Of a stretch of DNA of 64,000 bases, positions 8,483-16,555 are shown in pieces. How positions within the stretch are numbered: position 1 is the first letter of the stretch; every line of letters begins with the position of its first letter. The DNA comes from CAWIKY01 sp963836905 (GTDB lineage Bacteria; Pseudomonadota; Alphaproteobacteria; Caulobacterales; Hyphomonadaceae), in the NCBI GenBank assembly GCA_963836905.1, contig CAWIKY010000006.1, positions 1,178,001 to 1,242,000 on the forward strand. The letters run 5' to 3'. The position numbers and the translations under genes are program-made. The notes below the pieces were generated by a model. The model did not search any database. It had not been told where the DNA came from and saw only the letters and a list, made by a program, of their open reading frames with translations.

Positions 8483-9487
8483 ATGAAGACATATCTGATC
8501 GCCGGTTTCTCGACCGCAGCTCTCACGTTTGCCGCTCCGGCGATCGCGCAAGGGCAGTATTATTCTTATGACGGACAAACGGCCTACGGGTCTTACCAGC
8601 AGTGCGAAACTGCGCGGACGACACGTACCCTTGGTGGTGCGACTCTCGGTGGTCTCGTCGGGGCAGGCCTTGGAACGCTCGCAGGCGGAAATGACGGACG
8701 CAATGCCGCGGTTGGCGGTGTTCTTGGCGCAGGTGCGGGCGCGCTCGCCGGTCGTAACTCGGTCAACTGTCAGGCGATTTCCGTGACGACGGCCGGAGGG
8801 TATGGCGGCACATATCAGACGGCACAGCCATCCTATTCCTATGGCAACACGCAGCCAAGCTATGGCTATGCGCAGCCGCAGACAGTTTATACGCAACCAT
8901 CCCGGGCGTACTCTTCGAGCGGTTATAGCCAGCCGGTTTACACGACCAGCCAGCCGACCCGTACCTATACCACGACGAGAACATATTCTTCGAGCGGTTA
9001 TGGCAATGGTGGCTACAACCAGCCAACCTATTCCTACGGAAATCAGGGATATGCTCAGCCGACATATACCTACCGGGATCAGGGCTACAGCCAGCCTTCC
9101 CACCAGACGAGAACCTACACAACGTCGCAGCCGGACTATTCCTACGGTAACCAGGGCTACAGCCAGCCGACCTATTCCTACGGTAATCAAGGCTATAGTC
9201 AGCCTACGACTTACGGTCAGCAAACGACCTATGGTTCCGCGAGCAATACCGGATGGAGCTATGACGGCGCCAATCAGTTCTCGTCCTATCAGCAATGTGA
9301 GCAGGCCCGTCGCAACAGAACCCTGGCAGCAGGCGGCTTCGGTGCTCTGGCCGGTGCGGGTCTTGGAACGCTCGCAGGTGGACGTGACGAGCGCAACGCG
9401 GTTGTTGGCGGCGTACTGGGCGCGACTGTTGGTGCACTTGCGGGCCGTAATTCGGTTCAGTGCCAGCAGATTGTCGGTGGGTACTAA
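8483..9487 (+). CDS. Secreted protein: two glycine-zipper domains around a Tyr/Gln/Ser-rich repeat
   Basis: 334 residues. A signal peptide (1-22, ending APAIA) is followed by glycine-zipper domain A (about 26-99) and by a near copy, domain B (about 258-334). Each has SYQQCE, GAGLGTLAGG and GALAGRNSV-x-CQ, and each has a cysteine pair 55 residues apart (C41/C96 and C272/C327). Between them, residues 105-255 are low complexity in Y, S, Q, G, P and T. They contain 12-residue units of the type YSYGNQGYSQPT at 183, 195, 219 and 231. The ribosome site AGGAGG is strong. Glycine zippers suggest outer-membrane or envelope association and assembly; no specific function is known to me. Confidence 0.85.
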   Translation: MKTYLIAGFSTAALTFAAPAIAQGQYYSYDGQTAYGSYQQCETARTTRTLGGATLGGLVGAGLGTLAGGNDGRNAAVGGVLGAGAGALAGRNSVNCQAISVTTAGGYGGTYQTAQPSYSYGNTQPSYGYAQPQTVYTQPSRAYSSSGYSQPVYTTSQPTRTYTTTRTYSSSGYGNGGYNQPTYSYGNQGYAQPTYTYRDQGYSQPSHQTRTYTTSQPDYSYGNQGYSQPTYSYGNQGYSQPTTYGQQTTYGSASNTGWSYDGANQFSSYQQCEQARRNRTLAAGGFGALAGAGLGTLAGGRDERNAVVGGVLGATVGALAGRNSVQCQQIVGGY

Positions 9488-9516
9488 GACCCTATCGGGA
9501 ATGTAGACAAATTGAT

Positions 9517-9549
9517 CGGCGAAAGCTCAGCTTTCGCCGGTTTTCTTTT
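9517..9549. terminator. Strong intrinsic terminator after the glycine-zipper gene
   Basis: A perfect 10-bp stem, CGGCGAAAGC-TCA-GCTTTCGCCG (9517-9539), is followed by GTTTTCTTTT. It terminates the plus-strand gene. The three loop bases TCA are the complement of the TGA stop of the convergent Hpt gene, so that gene ends inside the hairpin. Confidence 0.88.
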
Positions 9550-10036
9550 CTACCAGGGCCTTGATCTGAGCGACCTGATTTTCAAGTTCCTCGGCCAGCG
9601 CTTTTCCGATCGCATCCTCATCGGATTTGATCCCGTCTCGCATCGCAACCCGGCATGTGGAAACATGTGCACCGACGAGTGCCCTGGGAGCACGTGCCCG
9701 CATTGCCTTGTCGCCCAGAAGCCTGCAGAGCGATCCTGCGAACCTCGTGATCAACGGGAACCCGTAAGTACCGGCCAGGCCCTTCAGATCGTGCGCAATC
9801 CGATAAACACTCATGAGGTCGGCTTCGCGATCCTTCAGTTCGGACGCTGATTTCCAGGCAAGCTCCAGCCGCTCGATCTCTTCTTCCAGCCAGCCTTCAA
9901 ACTCATGGCTCAGCGACTCAAGCGCCATTTCGGCGCGGGCAATTGCCGTCTTGCTACCGAGGGTCAAAGGACCCCCAAGCTTTGCTTTCAACGCATTCGG
10001 GGGCGTTATGATCTCGAGCGGTCTTTGCTTTCCCAT
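9527..10036 (-). CDS. Hpt-domain histidine phosphotransfer protein
   Basis: 169 residues from ATG 10036, preceded by GAGGT at good spacing; a start at 10051 is also open. The core motif RIAHDLKGLAGTYGF places the phosphorylatable histidine at residue 82, with the K and G positions of the Hpt signature. A long helix precedes it (LSHEFEGWLEEEIERLELA). It probably relays phosphate between a hybrid kinase and a response regulator, neither of which is nearby. A 7-bp inverted repeat (10062-10097) lies just upstream. Nucleotides around its stop form the terminator loop. Confidence 0.85.
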   Translation of the reverse strand: MGKQRPLEIITPPNALKAKLGGPLTLGSKTAIARAEMALESLSHEFEGWLEEEIERLELAWKSASELKDREADLMSVYRIAHDLKGLAGTYGFPLITRFAGSLCRLLGDKAMRARAPRALVGAHVSTCRVAMRDGIKSDEDAIGKALAEELENQVAQIKALVEKKTGES

Positions 10037-10061
10037 CAGGGACCTCGTCAAACTCTTGAGC

Positions 10062-10097
10062 CTTAATCAACATCCCGGATAAAGCCTCGAGATTAAG
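10062..10097 (-). promoter_or_regulatory. Inverted repeat upstream of the Hpt gene
   Basis: CTTAATC (10062-10068) and GATTAAG (10091-10097) form a perfect 7-bp inverted repeat with a 22-nt spacer. It starts 26 bp upstream of the Hpt start. Each arm contains TTAA, the half-site core of CtrA-type boxes, but the spacing does not match a full box. It may be an operator; this is inference. Confidence 0.3.
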
Positions 10098-10136
10098 AAA
10101 TGATGTGCCGACGCAGAGCCTTGGGCCGTGGCACGG

Positions 10137-10895
10137 TCAATGCGCGAACTGTTCCTGCAGTATTCGCTCATCCAGAGCCCGACCTTCATCGAACAGCATG
10201 GTCAGTGGGCGTGCCCTGTCTTCGGATACCTGTACGTCAACAACATCACGGACTTCCTGGTTATCTGCCGACGTGGAAACGGGACGTCGATTCGGTTCCA
10301 AGACGGAAATTGAGACTTTCGCATCCTGACGCAGCAGGGCTCCTCGCCACCGCCTCGGCCGGAAAGGGCTGATTGGGGTAAGCGCCAACAAGTGCGCGCC
10401 AATCGGCAGGATCGGGCCGTGAGCGGATAGATTGTAGGCCGTGGAGCCCGCGGGCGTTGCCACCAGTACGCCATCGCAGGCGAGATCATCCATTCGCGGC
10501 TTGCCATCTATGACGATCTTCAGACGCGCTGTCTGAGAGGACTGTCGCAGCAGCGAGACTTCGTTGATGGCCAGCCGGACGTAGGTATGACCCTCACAAT
10601 CCGTCGCCTTCATTCTCAGCGGATAAATCACGGCGCGCTCAGACCTGTCTATGCGCGCGATGAGGTCGTCTTCCGCATAATCGTTCATCAGAAAACCGAT
10701 CGTCCCGCGGTTCATTCCGTAAACCGGGCGCGGATCCTCGAAGCGGCGCCTGAGCGCTTCAAGCATGCAGCCATCGCCGCCCAGCGCCACGATGACATCT
10801 GCTTCGCCTTCTTCGCACTGGCCGTAACGGCTGGTCATCACCCGAAGCGCGGTCTTCGCCTCCGGTCGTTCACTTGAAGTAAAGGCAATTTTCAT
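10137..10895 (-). CDS. nadK: NAD kinase
   Basis: ATP-dependent NAD kinase that makes NADP. Start MKIAFTSSERPEAKTA at 10895 gives 252 residues, typical of the short alphaproteobacterial form. Diagnostic motifs are ALGGDGCMLEAL (GGDG), GMNRGTIGFLMNDY, VATPAGSTAYNLSAHGPIL and SADNQEVRDV. It lies upstream of the Hpt gene on the same strand (100 bp apart) and is divergent from egtB. The frame is intact. Confidence 0.95.
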   Translation of the reverse strand: MKIAFTSSERPEAKTALRVMTSRYGQCEEGEADVIVALGGDGCMLEALRRRFEDPRPVYGMNRGTIGFLMNDYAEDDLIARIDRSERAVIYPLRMKATDCEGHTYVRLAINEVSLLRQSSQTARLKIVIDGKPRMDDLACDGVLVATPAGSTAYNLSAHGPILPIGAHLLALTPISPFRPRRWRGALLRQDAKVSISVLEPNRRPVSTSADNQEVRDVVDVQVSEDRARPLTMLFDEGRALDERILQEQFAH

Positions 10896-11081
10896 CGTTG
10901 AGTTACGCTTCCGTCCCGCGAGCAGCGCAAGCTTCACGCAAGTGCACTCTGCGTCAACCTGCAACCTTCGCGGATGCGTTGGCTTTAGTCATTTCGGGAC
11001 TGGCATCTCGCCGCAGTTTTAGGCACCGTCACGACAGTTAGGCGTATGGTTCGTTGGGGACAGGACAAGGCGGTGAAGAGC

Positions 11082-12362
11082 ATGGACGCGTTGGCGATAA
11101 AGAAGACGGCGCACCCGCCGCATGGTTTGCCTGACCGGTTCGTTCATTTGCGTGAGGCCACCGAGGCGCTTGTCGCGAACCTTTCACCCGAGGATTGTCA
11201 GATACAGTCAATGGAAGATGCAAGTCCTGCAAAATGGCATCTGGCTCACACGACCTGGTTCTGGGAGACGTTTTTCCTGAAGCCCTTTTCACCGGGATAT
11301 GCAGAGTTCGACCAGCAGTTCGGTTATCTTTTCAACTCCTATTACGAGACCGTTGGCCCCCGGCACACACGTGCTAATCGCGGAATGATCACCAGACCGG
11401 GGCTCAATGAAATCATGGCGTATCGACGATACGTCACTGATGCCGTCGCGGAGTTTCTCGAAAGCCACAGCGAACTTTCCGAGCACCGCCAGCATGTTGT
11501 CGAAACGGGAATCGCACACGAAGAGCAGCACCAGGAACTCTTGCTAACGGATATTAAGCACACCCTGTCGATGAACCCGGTGCAGCCTGCCATGTACGAT
11601 ACTCCGACCGGCCCACCTGACCTGGCGACCGAGCAGGACAGCTGGTCTGCCTTCGAGGGAGGGACGGCGAACATCGGGCATGAAGGCGATGGTTTTGCCT
11701 ATGACAATGAGGGGCCCAGACATACGGTCTGGCTCGAACCCTACCAGATATCCGACAGGCTGGTCACGAATGGCGATGTGATCGCCTTTATCGAGGACGG
11801 GGGCTACCGCACCGCTTCGCTCTGGCTATCGGAAGGCTGGGCAGGTGTTAGCCAGGCCGCGACGACTGCCCCGCTGTACTGGGAGGAGCGCGACGGTACG
11901 TGGAGCCATTTCACGCTGCATGGACGTGTGGACGTCAACCGTAGCGCGCCTGCAGCTCATCTGACTTTCTTCGAGGCAGATGCGATTGCCAGCTGGATGG
12001 ACGCACGGCTTCCTACGGAATTTGAATGGGAGAATGCGGCCAGAAGACATGGCAGTACAGGCGCGGCTATGCGCGCGGCCGGTGCCAGTTGTGCTCCTCG
12101 TCCAGTTTCGTCTGGGCCCCTTGCCGGGCTGTTCGGTGAGGTGTGGCAGTGGACCCGGTCCGACTACGCACCATACCCGCGATTTCAGATCGCGGATGGC
12201 GCCATCGGGGAATACAACGGAAAATTCATGTCGAGTCAGTATGTTTTACGCGGCTCTTCATGTGCAACAGCCGCCGGACATTCGAGACCAACCTATCGTA
12301 ACTTCTTCCCTCCAAACGCCGCATGGCAATTTTCGGGTCTGCGTTTGGCGCGATACGTTTGA
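11082..12362 (+). CDS. egtB: EgtB-type hercynine sulfoxide synthase (ergothioneine biosynthesis)
   Basis: About 426 residues: an N-terminal DinB-like four-helix domain and a C-terminal formylglycine-generating-enzyme/sulfatase-modifying domain, the EgtB architecture. Iron ligands fit KWHLAHTTWFWE and the HEEQHQELLLTD pair (H-x3-H). The C-terminal domain shows LPTEFEWENAAR, GEVWQWTRSDY and FMSSQYVLRGSS. EgtB makes a C-S bond on trimethylhistidine. The histidine methyltransferase gene egtD, the usual partner, is not next to it nor elsewhere in the window. Start is uncertain (ATG 11082, or GTG and ATG codons further upstream). Confidence 0.85.
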   Translation: MDALAIKKTAHPPHGLPDRFVHLREATEALVANLSPEDCQIQSMEDASPAKWHLAHTTWFWETFFLKPFSPGYAEFDQQFGYLFNSYYETVGPRHTRANRGMITRPGLNEIMAYRRYVTDAVAEFLESHSELSEHRQHVVETGIAHEEQHQELLLTDIKHTLSMNPVQPAMYDTPTGPPDLATEQDSWSAFEGGTANIGHEGDGFAYDNEGPRHTVWLEPYQISDRLVTNGDVIAFIEDGGYRTASLWLSEGWAGVSQAATTAPLYWEERDGTWSHFTLHGRVDVNRSAPAAHLTFFEADAIASWMDARLPTEFEWENAARRHGSTGAAMRAAGASCAPRPVSSGPLAGLFGEVWQWTRSDYAPYPRFQIADGAIGEYNGKFMSSQYVLRGSSCATAAGHSRPTYRNFFPPNAAWQFSGLRLARYV

Positions 12363-12421
12363 TGCGATATGTTCACGCTGATGACCGGTGGTCAGACCGG
12401 GTCGGCACAGGGAGAAAAGAC

Positions 12422-13192
12422 ATGGCAGACGATATGAGCGCGATCAACATCAAGGGTCAGGTCAGCGCCGAGGAATGGCAAGCCCGGGTCGATACGGCGG
12501 CCCTTTACAGGCTTGTCGCGTTTGAAGGCTGGGATGACATGATCTTCACGCATATCTCCATGCGTGTTCCAGGCCCCGAACATCACTTTTTGATCAATCC
12601 CTACGGAATGTTCTTTGAAGAGATGACGGCCTCCTCGCTGGTAAAGGTCGATCTGGACGGAAACATCGTTTCCGACACGCCTTATTTCATCAATCCGGCA
12701 GGCTTCACCATCCACTCTGCCATTCATGCAGCGCGGGAGGATGCGATGTGTGTCATGCACCTGCATACAGATCATGGTGTTGCGGTTTCCGCACAGAAGC
12801 GCGGTCTTCTCCCGATCACGCAAACCGGAATGATCGCCATGGCGGATACGGCCTACCACGACTATGAAGGCGTGGCGCTGGATCATGACGAGCGAGAACG
12901 GATCGTAGCTGACCTCGGGTCGAAATCCGTGATGATCTTGCGAAATCACGGAACGCTGACCGTGGGTGAAAGCGCCGGTCAGGCGTTCATCCGCATGTTT
13001 TTCCTGGAGCGGGCCTGCGCAATGCAGATTGCGGCTCAGGCAGGCGGTGATCTCATTGAATGCGGTGAAGACGTTCAGAAAAAAGTCGCGGAGCAGTCCA
13101 ATCCTGCGGGAATGAAGATACTGGCCGACAAGCTGGCTTGGCCCGGCCTTCTGCGCCGTCTCGACCGTGCCAATCCGGGCTACGACGCTTGA
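12422..13192 (+). CDS. Class II aldolase/adducin family protein
   Basis: 256 residues from ATG 12422, chosen because GGGAG precedes it by a normal distance. The fold is that of L-fuculose-phosphate aldolase. FTHISMRVPGPEHHFLINPYG opens the domain (here shown as FTHISMRVPG then HHFLINPYG), followed by CVMHLHTDHGVAVSA with the zinc histidines H-x-H, and ILRNHGTLTVGES with a third histidine. Members act on sugar phosphates or related aldols; no sugar-pathway neighbours indicate a substrate. The frame is intact. Confidence 0.85.
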   Translation: MADDMSAINIKGQVSAEEWQARVDTAALYRLVAFEGWDDMIFTHISMRVPGPEHHFLINPYGMFFEEMTASSLVKVDLDGNIVSDTPYFINPAGFTIHSAIHAAREDAMCVMHLHTDHGVAVSAQKRGLLPITQTGMIAMADTAYHDYEGVALDHDERERIVADLGSKSVMILRNHGTLTVGESAGQAFIRMFFLERACAMQIAAQAGGDLIECGEDVQKKVAEQSNPAGMKILADKLAWPGLLRRLDRANPGYDA

Positions 13193-13285
13193 TCGCTGAA
13201 ACAAGGCGGCACAGGTTTGCGCGGTCTTGCGCATAGCACCAGACCGGCTATCTGATGGCCTCCTTTCCTCAGCGGACGCATATTC

Positions 13286-14362
13286 ATGGCCACCATCCCC
13301 CACGCACGTCTCGAGCAGGTCATAGATCGGTTCGACCAGGTGGAGGCACGCATGGGGGCGGCGACCGAGCCGGACGAAATCGTCTCACTTGCAAAGGAGC
13401 ATGCTGAACTGCGCCTGGTTGCCGAAACGGCCCGAAAACTTGCGAGCGTGCGTCTGGAGCTTGCCGAGGCCGAGGCCATGCAGGCATCCGGTGGTGAAAT
13501 GGCCGAGCTTGCGCGTGATGAGGTGCAGAGTCTGAAGTCTCGGATGCCCGATCTCGAAAACGAGATGCAGCTCTTGCTGCTACCCCGCGACAAGGATGAC
13601 AAGGCAAACGCGGTTCTTGAAGTGCGCGCCGGCACAGGCGGCGACGAAGCTGCGCTGTTTGCTGGCGACCTGTTCCGGATGTATCAGCGCTACGCACAAC
13701 TTCAGGGCTGGAAAGTTGATATTCTCTCGCTTTCCGAGGGGGATAGCGGCGGATACAAGGAGATTGTCGCGGACGTTTCCGGCGATGGCGTCTTCGGCCA
13801 ACTGAAATTTGAAAGCGGGGTCCACCGCGTACAACGGGTTCCAAAAACGGAGAGCGGCGGCCGGATACATACATCTGCAGCCACTGTCGCCGTGCTGCCT
13901 GCACCGGAAGATGTCGATATCGAAGTCCGGCCCGACGATATACGCATTGATACGATGCGCGCGTCAGGCGCCGGTGGTCAGCATGTTAACACGACCAATT
14001 CGGCCGTTCGGATCACGCACCTGCCGACTGGGATCGTGGTCACATCGTCAGAGAAGAGCCAGCACGCCAACCGGGCCAAGGCGATGGAAGTCTTGAAAAT
14101 TCGCCTTTACGAAAAGGAGCGTGAAGAGCTGGACGCTGCACGCGCACAGGACCGGAAGTCCAAAGTCGGGTCCGGCGACCGGTCTGAGAAAATCCGGACC
14201 TATAATTTTCCCGAGAACCGGGTTTCCGATCACCGAATCAAGCTGACTCTCTACAAGATGGAAAGCGTGCTTGCTGGCGATGATCTTCACGAAGTGGTCG
14301 ATGCGCTTCTGGCCGAAGATCAGGCCGCCCGCCTGGCGGAGATGGAACATTCAGATTCCTGA
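13286..14362 (+). CDS. prfA: Peptide chain release factor 1
   Basis: 358 residues, full length for RF1. It reads UAA and UAG stop codons and triggers peptide release. GAGGQHVNTTNSAVR carries the catalytic GGQ, and the anticodon-like loop region lies in the domain starting RAGTGGDEAALFAGDLFRMY. The RSEKIRTYNFPENRVSDHR segment is the conserved C-terminal part. The next gene, prmC, encodes the methyltransferase that modifies the GGQ glutamine, a conserved pairing. The frame is intact. Confidence 0.97.
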   Translation: MATIPHARLEQVIDRFDQVEARMGAATEPDEIVSLAKEHAELRLVAETARKLASVRLELAEAEAMQASGGEMAELARDEVQSLKSRMPDLENEMQLLLLPRDKDDKANAVLEVRAGTGGDEAALFAGDLFRMYQRYAQLQGWKVDILSLSEGDSGGYKEIVADVSGDGVFGQLKFESGVHRVQRVPKTESGGRIHTSAATVAVLPAPEDVDIEVRPDDIRIDTMRASGAGGQHVNTTNSAVRITHLPTGIVVTSSEKSQHANRAKAMEVLKIRLYEKEREELDAARAQDRKSKVGSGDRSEKIRTYNFPENRVSDHRIKLTLYKMESVLAGDDLHEVVDALLAEDQAARLAEMEHSDS

Positions 14363-14379
14363 GGGTACCCGCAAGCCTC

Positions 14380-15251
14380 ATGCGACAACCGCCGAGGCGG
14401 ATCTACGGCTGGGCCGGTCTCGTCTGCAGGCGGCGGGTATCGAAAGCGCTGCTGAAGATGCACGGATCCTGTTCCGCTACGTGACAGGCTGGTCCAGCAG
14501 CGAGATGATCTTGCGAGAAGGCGACCCCATCGAGGGTCACCTTCGTGACAGGTTTTCCGAATTCATCGAGCGCCGTGCCAAAGGTGAGCCGGTGACGCGT
14601 ATTCTGGGGCAGGCTGCCTTCTACGGACGCAGTTTTATCGTCACCGAAAAGGTATTGGCTCCGCGCAGCAATTCTGAATGCCTTGTCGACCTTGCGTTGG
14701 AGTTTCTGGTTTCAGACGCTACCGGGCACGTCGTAGACCTTGGAACAGGTAGCGGATGCCTTCTGCTGACGCTCCTGGCCGAACGGCCCGGTTTGACAGG
14801 CACCGGGCTGGACCTATCCGAGCCAGCCTTGGCTGTTGCGCAAAAGAATGCAGCCCAGCTTGGTCTTGTTGATCGGACAGACTGGATTCACGGCGACTGG
14901 AGCGATGCCATCGGTCGGATGCGACATTCCTGCCTCGTCATTTCCAATCCGCCTTATATCCGCCGGTCCGTGATCGATCAGCTTGATGGGGAGGTACGCG
15001 ATCACGATCCAAGACTGGCGCTCGATGGCGGTGAGGATGGACTTGATGCCTACCGAGCAATTCTTGACCTGTGCGCCAACACGTTGCCGGAAGGGGCTAC
15101 TGTCATCCTCGAGACCGGTTACGATCAGCTGGCCTCTGTCTCTGCCCTCATGAAGGCGCGTGGGATCATTCCAGGAGCGAACCGCCGGGATTTGGGCGGC
15201 AATGAGCGCGCCGTCGCTGCTTCCATACGAAAAAAAACACTTGGCGCATGA
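14380..15251 (+). CDS. prmC: Release factor glutamine methyltransferase (likely one frameshift near the start)
   Basis: SAM-dependent N5-glutamine methyltransferase acting on the GGQ of release factors. The SAM motif VVDLGTGSGCLLLTLLAE and the catalytic VISNPPYIRR are clear. The main frame has no usable start after the prfA stop. ATG 14380 lies 17 bp after prfA in another frame and would join the main frame after MRQPP if one G were missing near 14394, giving EADLRLGRSRLQAAGIE, a normal PrmC N-terminus. Otherwise the start would lie inside prfA. In the substrate loop, LAPRSNSECLVD replaces the common PRPDTE-type sequence. Confidence 0.88.
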
Positions 15252-15397
15252 CGAGGAACTGGCTAGGTCTTGATGCAGCATCGCGTGAGAGAAACGCTGA
15301 GCTTCAACTTCGAGCTTCTGTCTGAACAGTGTGGCGCCCGGTACGGGCGGACAGCGAGCATTAAACATAACCGCTACCGGCAATTTGGGATGGGTTT

Positions 15398-16417
15398 ATG
15401 AAACGCCAACGTGGGCGTGGGCGCAAGCCAAGCAATCCGGGCAACCGTTCGCTGGAAAGCAATGGTCCTGACGTAAAGATTCGCGGCAATGCGAGTCAGA
15501 TACATGAAAAATATCTGCAATATGCGCGTGATGCGCAGACGTCCGGTGACCGGGTAAATGCCGAAGCCTACTTCCAGTATGCCGAGCATTACTTTCGTGT
15601 GATGGCCGCGAGCCAGCCAAAGGATCGTTCACAGAACCAGAACGATGATGACGACACCGATTCTGACGACGGCAACGATCAGCAGGACGGCGCAAGCACC
15701 AGTGACAACCGCAATAACAGGAACCGTAACGACAATCGCGACAATCGCGGTAATCGGAATGATCGTGGCGGGCGTGACCGCGACGATGACTCAGATGGCG
15801 ACACGCGCCGTCAGCGGAATGATCAACGTGACGATCAGGACGACGAAGACAGGCGTCCGAGACTCGATAACCGCAATCGCGACCGCGATGATGACAATCG
15901 CAACCGCAATCGTGACCGCGATGACGATAACCGAAATCGCAACCGCGACCGGGACGATGACAATCGTGGCCGTAGCCGTGACCGGGATGAAGATGCCCGC
16001 AGTCGTGATCGCGATGATGATGAGAGCGATACCCGGCGTCAGCGGACTGAGCCGCGAGGTGAGCGTCCTGTGAGACAGCGTCGTGAGCGAATGTCCGCGC
16101 CTACTACCGAACGTGGCGACAATCCTCTGGACGTCGTCGATGACGGACCGGACGGCGGCAACTATGGCGGGCCAGAAGCATCTCAGGACGATCGTTCAGA
16201 TGCACCGGCCCCTGCCAAACGACGGGGTCGTCCTCGTAAGGACACGACCGCTACCGCAGGCGAGACCGACGCTGGCGAAGGTGACGATTCCGGCTTGCGC
16301 GCAATGATGGCCCGTTCCGGGAAATCGTCCCCGAGATCTGACACCCCGCCAGCTAATGGCGGTCAGGGGGATGCTTCAACCGGAGACAATGATTCGCGGG
16401 AAACCGAGCCTGCTTGA
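15398..16417 (+). CDS. DUF4167 protein with 11-residue Arg/Asp repeats and an AT-hook
   Basis: 339 residues. The conserved DUF4167 domain is residues 1-75 (KIRGNASQIHEKYLQYARDA, then AYFQYAEHYFRVM). Residues 80-240 are a highly charged N/R/D-rich region, presumably disordered, in which RDRDDD recurs at 161, 172 and 183, with RDRDED at 194 (11-residue period) and RDRDDD at 203. Residues 274-281, KRRGRPRK, form an AT-hook-like DNA-binding motif. The family is mainly alphaproteobacterial and uncharacterised; basic and AT-hook parts suggest nucleic acid binding. It follows prfA-prmC, an arrangement common in the group. Confidence 0.88.
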   Translation: MKRQRGRGRKPSNPGNRSLESNGPDVKIRGNASQIHEKYLQYARDAQTSGDRVNAEAYFQYAEHYFRVMAASQPKDRSQNQNDDDDTDSDDGNDQQDGASTSDNRNNRNRNDNRDNRGNRNDRGGRDRDDDSDGDTRRQRNDQRDDQDDEDRRPRLDNRNRDRDDDNRNRNRDRDDDNRNRNRDRDDDNRGRSRDRDEDARSRDRDDDESDTRRQRTEPRGERPVRQRRERMSAPTTERGDNPLDVVDDGPDGGNYGGPEASQDDRSDAPAPAKRRGRPRKDTTATAGETDAGEGDDSGLRAMMARSGKSSPRSDTPPANGGQGDASTGDNDSRETEPA

Positions 16418-16493
16418 AGTGTCCTGACGGACTAGCCGTCTGGGTTAGCGGATATATCGTGTCCGATCCGGTTGCCTGAATTCGAGGTTCTAT

Positions 16494-16520
16494 ACCGAAC
16501 CCGATCAACTCGGGTCCGGT
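16494..16520. terminator. Hairpin between convergent DUF4167 and SDR genes
   Basis: ACCG-A-ACCCGA (16494-16504) pairs with TCGGGT-C-CGGT (16510-16520) around a 5-nt loop, with one A/C mismatch. It lies between convergent genes and may terminate both, but there is no clear T-run on either side. Confidence 0.4.
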
Positions 16521-16555
16521 CGTTTGATGCGGACAGGCTTGCAAGTCGGCCGGCG

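Noticed and set aside
8438..9295. 285-residue minus-strand frame opposite the glycine-zipper gene
   Set aside because: It is a low-complexity shadow of the Tyr/Gln repeat; the plus-strand gene has signal peptide, ribosome site and duplicated domains.
15335..15349. CGCCCG-GTA-CGGGCG hairpin before the DUF4167 gene as a terminator
   Set aside because: No T-run follows and the stem is short, so I could not call it.
15645..16073. Thr/Ile-rich frame inside the DUF4167 gene
   Set aside because: It is the frame-shifted reading of the Arg/Asp repeat, with no ribosome site or independent signature.
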